A model generated the notes under the pieces. The model was not told where the DNA came from and made no database searches. It was given only the letters and a program-made list of their open reading frames with translations. A stretch of DNA of 8,883 bases from Deltaproteobacteria bacterium UBA3076 (lineage in GTDB: Bacteria; Desulfobacterota; Dissulfuribacteria; Dissulfuribacterales; UBA3076): positions 1 to 8,883 of the forward strand of contig DFBQ01000171.1 of assembly GCA_002367355.1 (NCBI GenBank), in the 5' to 3' direction. Positions 5,386 through 8,883 of this stretch are shown piece after piece (positions within the stretch are counted from its first letter, which is position 1; each line of letters opens with the position of its first letter). Both the position numbers and the translations under genes were made by a program.

Positions 5386-6747
5386 TCAGCTTGCAAGCTG
5401 TCTTGCAAGCCTTTCTGAATTTGCAACGCAGTCATTGAGACTAATACCACCAAGCCAATTACATCTGATATAGAGCCCGGGATAAGACCTCAGGGCAAAA
5501 TCGATTTCAGAAGCAAGGGCCTGGTGTCCCTTCTCGTACTGTGGAATGGCCTCCTCCCACCGGAAAATTTTCACAAACTCCGGGGTACCCTTTAGCCCAA
5601 CGAGCTCTGAAAATTCCCTTACGACCAAGTCCAGGAGAGATGCGTCAGGGAGTCTGGCCAGGTCCGGTGCCCTTGCACCACCTACCAGGGTCCTTATCAA
5701 TTGATAACCCTCAGGGGCCCTGCCTGGGAAAATGGACGAATCCCAGAGGGCCCCAAGGATCGAGCGCTTTTCACTGCTCGGGGCAAGGAATCCGAATCCA
5801 TTCAAGGAATTCTCAGTGGTCCCCTGCTTAATGCCCATGCACACAATACTCACAGGGGGATAATTTATTTTCACGGCAAGTTTTACAATGTCCGGAGCGG
5901 TCTCTTTAAGGGCTTCTGAAACCGCCTTAACAGGACATGCCAGCACCACATGCCCGGCCTCAAGCTCCTCCCCATTTTTTAAAAAGACACGCCAGCCGGT
6001 ATTCTGCTTTGAAATCGATGATACTGAGGAATTCAGCCGTACTGCAGGACCCAGTGTCCGGGCAAGGGCATCTACTAGCTCATTCATGCCTGTAGCAAAG
6101 GAAGTAAGAACACCCCCGGGACCGGCCCCCGGCCCCTCTTTACCCTTTTTCCTTGCCTCTCTTTGAAGCCGGATCATGGCCCTGATCAAGCTGCCGTAGT
6201 CACGCTCAAGTTCGTGGATCCTGGGAAAGCAGCTCTGAAGAGACAGTCGCTCCGGGTCTCCGGCATAAATCCCTGTGGCCATGGGATCTATGAGATATTC
6301 AAAGGCCTCCCTGCCAAGGCGCCTTCTCGCAAAATCAGCCAGGGATTCGTCCTTGGAAAGGTCACCTTTTGACACAAGGGCCTCGGCCAGCACCCTCAAT
6401 CGTCCGGGCAGAGAGAGTATTTTCGAGCTTAAGAACTGTGCGGGTGATACAGGGAGTTGAATCAAATGCCCGTTCTTTATCACAAAACGGTGCCTGGCTG
6501 CGTCATTGCTCCTCATGGGCTCAAGTCCGAGCCTGGCGGCAAGGGCAAGAGTTGAAGGCTTGTTGTCAAGGATGCCGTTTACGCCCTTTTCGCACACAAA
6601 CCCATCTTCTATTATGGTCCACGCCTTGCCCCCGGCCCTATCCTCTGCCTCAAGCACCAGAACTTCCCATCCAGGCCTGAGTTCCTTGAGGAACCAGGCA
6701 AGGGACAGGCCTGACAACCCGCCTCCTGCTATTATTACTTTAGCCAT
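5386..6747 (-). CDS. hemG: HemY-family FAD-dependent protoporphyrinogen (or coproporphyrinogen) oxidase, 453 aa
   Basis: Oxidises a porphyrinogen to the porphyrin, the step before or around iron insertion in haem synthesis. The N-terminal FAD-binding Rossmann motif is GGGLSG (8-13), with Glu33 in VLEAEDRAGGK at the end of the second strand. Mid-protein signatures FPRIHELERDYGSLI and DPMATGIYAGDPERLSL are characteristic. The C-terminal FAD/dimer motif WLGGISLNDCV (about 432-442) resembles the family's NYLGGVSLPDC. The family E-GPNS motif reads EKGVNGI here. This is the flavin HemY type, not the flavodoxin-like E. coli HemG or the membrane HemJ; databases often still label it hemG. HemY enzymes classically use oxygen, so an anaerobic host would need another electron acceptor. 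The start at 6747 overlaps the hemH end by 13 bases; a GGCAGG-like ribosome binding site precedes it. It is the last gene of the haem operon. Confidence 0.93.
   Translation of the reverse strand: MAKVIIAGGGLSGLSLAWFLKELRPGWEVLVLEAEDRAGGKAWTIIEDGFVCEKGVNGILDNKPSTLALAARLGLEPMRSNDAARHRFVIKNGHLIQLPVSPAQFLSSKILSLPGRLRVLAEALVSKGDLSKDESLADFARRRLGREAFEYLIDPMATGIYAGDPERLSLQSCFPRIHELERDYGSLIRAMIRLQREARKKGKEGPGAGPGGVLTSFATGMNELVDALARTLGPAVRLNSSVSSISKQNTGWRVFLKNGEELEAGHVVLACPVKAVSEALKETAPDIVKLAVKINYPPVSIVCMGIKQGTTENSLNGFGFLAPSSEKRSILGALWDSSIFPGRAPEGYQLIRTLVGGARAPDLARLPDASLLDLVVREFSELVGLKGTPEFVKIFRWEEAIPQYEKGHQALASEIDFALRSYPGLYIRCNWLGGISLNDCVANSERLARQLAS
5387..5400. repeat. Perfect 14-base palindrome at the convergent gene ends
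   Basis: CAGCTTGCAAGCTG is its own reverse complement and lies in the last codons of hemG, 5 bases past the end of the NYN gene. The core TTGCAAGC recurs at 5403-5410. It might help end transcription from either side or be a protein site. No T-tract follows on either strand, so it is not a standard terminator. Confidence 0.4.
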
Positions 6748-7697
6748 CCTGCCTGCTTAAGACCCTGTTCCACCAGATTGGAAAGCGCACTGATAAACAA
6801 AGGCCTGTCATTAAGGGAAGGCGTGCGCACAAGGTTCACTCCCTTTTCGGCCATCATCTCTGAGTAAAGCATATCTATCTCGTAAAGAGTCTCCACATGA
6901 TCCGACACAAAACTTATAGGAAGGACCAAAAGGCTATTCAAACCCTTTTCCGCAAGCTCATTCAACAAAACATCGGTCCCAGGCTCAAGCCACTCTACAG
7001 GACCGCTCCTGCTTTGATAGCACAGATGGCCCTTAATACCGGTTAGCTCCTCAAGGGCCATAATAGTACGGCAAAGGTGCTCCACATAGGGATCACCTTC
7101 CTCCACCATGCTTTTTGGCAGGCTATGGGCGCTGTACACCAGGGCGAATTTATTTTTGTCTTTTACCTTTTTCAGACCCTCTTGCACGATATCCGCCAGG
7201 GCCGCGACATAGCCCGGATGATCAGGGAAACTGTCTATGATATGGGTTTCAAGCCCAAGCTTTTCTGCGCATCTTTCAAGCTCCCCTATGGAAGAACCAC
7301 TGGTGGCCCGGCTATAGTGTGGATAAAGAGAAAGCCCCAGCACCTTAGAAATCCCCCTGTCTTTCATATTATGTAAGACATCCGGGGTCCGGGGGTTCCA
7401 GTATCTCATTCCTGCAAGGCAAAACACCTTTTCCTGCAGTTTATTATTAAGCAATTGTTCAACGGCCTTGGCCTGCGCTCTGGTTGTTGCGGCAAGCGGA
7501 CTCATGCCCCCGATCTTTGCATATGCAGCCCGGCTCTTCGGAGCCCGCCGCATGGATATTGCCCAGGCAATAAGGGGCTGCAAAAATCGCGGGCCCAGTT
7601 GAATAATTTCGCGGTCTGAAAAGAGGTTATAAAGAAAAGGCCTCACTGTAGCCAGGGAATCCGGCCCTCCCATGTTAAGAAAAACTATCCCTATCAT
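6735..7697 (-). CDS. hemH: Ferrochelatase, 320 aa
   Basis: Inserts ferrous iron into a porphyrin in the last steps of haem synthesis. The catalytic His191 lies in YSAHSLPKSM and Glu269 in SDHVETLYEID, the two hallmark active-site residues. IGGMSPL (about 62-68) and YQSRSGPVEWLEPG (227-240) also match the family. Near the N-terminus LNMGGPDS (7-14) has Met9 where human protoporphyrin ferrochelatase has Met and Bacillus coproporphyrin ferrochelatase has Tyr, favouring protoporphyrin IX as substrate. The length is typical for bacteria. There is no C-terminal cysteine cluster, so no [2Fe-2S] centre, and no membrane anchor. Its ATG shares one base with the hemE stop (TGATG at 7699-7695), implying coupled translation, and no separate Shine-Dalgarno sequence is evident. 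Its end overlaps the hemG start by 13 bases. Confidence 0.97.
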   Translation of the reverse strand: MIGIVFLNMGGPDSLATVRPFLYNLFSDREIIQLGPRFLQPLIAWAISMRRAPKSRAAYAKIGGMSPLAATTRAQAKAVEQLLNNKLQEKVFCLAGMRYWNPRTPDVLHNMKDRGISKVLGLSLYPHYSRATSGSSIGELERCAEKLGLETHIIDSFPDHPGYVAALADIVQEGLKKVKDKNKFALVYSAHSLPKSMVEEGDPYVEHLCRTIMALEELTGIKGHLCYQSRSGPVEWLEPGTDVLLNELAEKGLNSLLVLPISFVSDHVETLYEIDMLYSEMMAEKGVNLVRTPSLNDRPLFISALSNLVEQGLKQAGWLK

Positions 7698-8722
7698 CAG
7701 GAAGACAACTCGTGGACCAGTTCTACCAGAAGTCTTGCCTTCTCAGGAGGTATTTCAGGCAGGATACCATGCCCCAGATTAAAGATATGGGCCTTGGCTT
7801 CACGGCCTTGGCGCAATACGGAATCCACCCTGGATCTTAGCTCATGTTCAGGAAGAAACAGGGCACATGGATCCAGATTTCCTTGAACTACGGCATCGGG
7901 TCCAAGTCTTGATAAGGCGGTTTCGATGTCCGTACGCCAGTCTAACCCTATGACCTCGGCACCTGAATCACGTATGATTTCAAGGACATGTCCTCCGTCA
8001 TAGACAAAGTAGATAGAGGGCGCTCCTGAACCCTCAAGTCCTTTAAAGATGCGGGTTACATATGGGAGGGCGTGTCTTTTGTAATCCTCTCTGGTCAGTG
8101 TCCCTGCCCAGGTATCAAATACCTGTATGGCTTGGGCCCCCGCCTTGATCTGGGCCTTGATGTAAGAAAGGACCACTTCGGTCAGGAGGTCCATGAGGCG
8201 CGAAAAGAGATACGGAGACTCAAACAGCATCCTCTTTGTATTTACAAAGCTCTTGGAGGTACCTCCTTCTATCATATAGGTCGCAAGTGTAAAGGGTGCC
8301 CCTGAAAAACCTATCAGCGGGACCTTGCCGCTAAGTTCTTTCCTCAAGATCCGGATGGTCTCAAGTACGAATGATACATCAGTATCCGGATCTATAGGAT
8401 GAAGCCTTTCAAGGTCATGCTCGGTCCTTACCGGAGGATTCAGGACAGGCCCCCTCCCCTCGTGGAAATCAAGCCCTATTCCCATGCACTCCAGGGGGAT
8501 CAGTATATCGGAAAAGAGTATGGCTGCGTCAACTCCCAGGATATCAACCGGCTGGATGGTAACCTCTGCCGCAAGCTCCGGGGTCTTACAGAGGGTGAGA
8601 AAGTCTGTTTTTTTTCTGATCTCCTGGTAGGCAGGAAGGTATCTCCCGGCCTGTCTCATGAGCCAGACCGGCACAGGCCTGACGGCCTCGCCATTACAGG
8701 CCCTTAAAAAGCCTTCATTCAT
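7697..8722 (-). CDS. hemE: Uroporphyrinogen III decarboxylase, 341 aa
   Basis: Removes the four acetate carboxyls of uroporphyrinogen III to give coproporphyrinogen III in the cytoplasm; no cofactor. Signature 1 is at residues 18-30 (PVWLMRQAGRYLP), giving the substrate-binding Arg23 and Arg27. The catalytic Asp72 is in ILFSDIL, Tyr149 in YMIEGGTSKSF (signature 2 region), and His318 in NLGHGI near the C-terminus. FDTWAG (202-207) is another conserved block. The length matches the usual 340-355. The start at 8722 is supported by AGGAGG (8733-8728) five bases upstream. It is the first gene of hemE-hemH-hemG, whose overlapping ends suggest one tightly coupled operon. The upstream leader contains a 7-base tandem repeat. 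Confidence 0.98.
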   Translation of the reverse strand: MNEGFLRACNGEAVRPVPVWLMRQAGRYLPAYQEIRKKTDFLTLCKTPELAAEVTIQPVDILGVDAAILFSDILIPLECMGIGLDFHEGRGPVLNPPVRTEHDLERLHPIDPDTDVSFVLETIRILRKELSGKVPLIGFSGAPFTLATYMIEGGTSKSFVNTKRMLFESPYLFSRLMDLLTEVVLSYIKAQIKAGAQAIQVFDTWAGTLTREDYKRHALPYVTRIFKGLEGSGAPSIYFVYDGGHVLEIIRDSGAEVIGLDWRTDIETALSRLGPDAVVQGNLDPCALFLPEHELRSRVDSVLRQGREAKAHIFNLGHGILPEIPPEKARLLVELVHELSS

Positions 8723-8727
8723 CCTGT

Positions 8728-8733
8728 CCTCCT
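8728..8733 (-). promoter_or_regulatory. Strong Shine-Dalgarno sequence for hemE
   Basis: On the minus strand AGGAGG is placed 5 bases before the hemE ATG, a full match to the anti-Shine-Dalgarno core. It is immediately preceded by its near-complement CCTCC (8738-8734), so the mRNA reads CCUCCAGGAGG there, which might affect ribosome access. Confidence 0.75.
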
Positions 8734-8740
8734 GGAGGTT

Positions 8741-8768
8741 GAAATTGGAAATTGGAAATTGGAAATTT
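8741..8768. repeat. Tandem 7-base repeat, four units, in the hemE leader
   Basis: GAAATTG occurs three times without interruption (8741-8747, 8748-8754, 8755-8761), followed by a fourth unit with one change, GAAATTT (8762-8768). It sits 19 bases upstream of the hemE ATG, between the ribosome binding site and the possible gene remnant. Such short tandem arrays can change copy number by slippage and so may alter leader length or expression; that effect is inference. Confidence 0.8.
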
Positions 8769-8773
8769 GGCCT

Positions 8774-8883
8774 TCATGTTTTTGTGCTGTTGATAAATTC
8801 ATTCAATTTTGGGCCGATTTTTTCAACTATTTCTGTAACTTCTCAATAAGTCCGGGCAAATCATATTTTGCGACTATCTAATG
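8774..8883 (-). pseudogene. Possible frameshifted C-terminal remnant of an unidentified protein
   Basis: On the minus strand, the frame ending in TGA at 8776-8774 reads an amphipathic tail, VTEIVEKIGPKLNEF followed by INSTKT. Just upstream, another frame reads KYDLPGLIEK, and the frame before that reads LDSRK. One extra A in the A-run near 8864-8867 and one missing A near 8839 would join them into a single 35-residue C-terminus. This could be a decayed gene, a real gene with homopolymer read errors, or chance in AT-rich DNA. The protein is not recognised, and the segment runs off the right edge. Confidence 0.3.

Noticed and set aside
5541..6760. A series of plus-strand frames of 60-103 residues.
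   Set aside because: They are shadows of the HemY-family oxidase gene, produced by its high GC and low stop frequency in opposite frames.
6735..7697. Iron-sulphur ferrochelatase.
   Set aside because: The C-terminus lacks the cysteine cluster seen in [2Fe-2S] ferrochelatases.
8658..8849. A 63-residue plus-strand frame at the right edge.
   Set aside because: It begins antisense to the hemE start and passes through the 7-base tandem repeat, which creates its repetitive LEIGNWKFG stretch; there is no ribosome binding site.

Overview
The window carries seven recognisable protein genes, one conserved-looking gene of unknown function and the 5' part of a group II intron. The gene content (a hemE-hemH-hemG run, a soluble GAF histidine kinase, a LabA-like NYN protein with a cold-shock tail) and the moderate GC suggest a Gram-negative bacterium of the Desulfobacterota/deltaproteobacterial type. 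That placement is inference from family resemblance only; no rRNA or clear lineage marker is present.

Layout. Bases 1 to about 402 (minus strand) look like domain I and following parts of a bacterial class C (group IIC) intron whose body continues off the left edge. Its 5' end lies immediately beyond a strong stem-loop (406-444), the usual insertion context for this class. Next comes an AT-rich plus-strand gene of unknown function (469-912). It overlaps by 11 bases, tail to tail, a minus-strand run that reads cysS (4310-2832), a GAF histidine kinase (2803-1544) and a purine-type phosphoribosyltransferase (1510-902). The gaps in this run are 28 and 33 bases, so it is probably one transcription unit. 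A 285-base divergent spacer (4311-4595) holds an imperfect inverted repeat and weak promoter-like sequence. It separates cysS from a plus-strand NYN-domain/cold-shock fusion (4596-5381), a probable RNA-processing protein.

The right half is a tightly packed minus-strand haem operon: hemE (8722-7697), hemH (7697-6735) and a HemY-family hemG (6747-5386). The genes overlap by 1 and 13 bases, implying translational coupling. They cover uroporphyrinogen III decarboxylation, porphyrinogen oxidation and iron insertion. The step from coproporphyrinogen III to protoporphyrinogen IX (hemN or hemF) is not in the window. HemH carries an N-M-G-G-P motif with Met where Bacillus coproporphyrin ferrochelatase has Tyr, which favours the protoporphyrin route although the gene order matches Bacillus hemEHY. 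Upstream of hemE are a strong Shine-Dalgarno sequence, a four-copy 7-base tandem repeat and what may be the frameshifted tail of another minus-strand gene.

No CRISPR array, tRNA or rRNA gene was seen. The items most worth a second look are the intron at its hairpin, the NYN-cold-shock fusion, the orphan kinase between cysS and a phosphoribosyltransferase, and the possible gene remnant at the right edge. I do not see a clearly new multi-gene system here.
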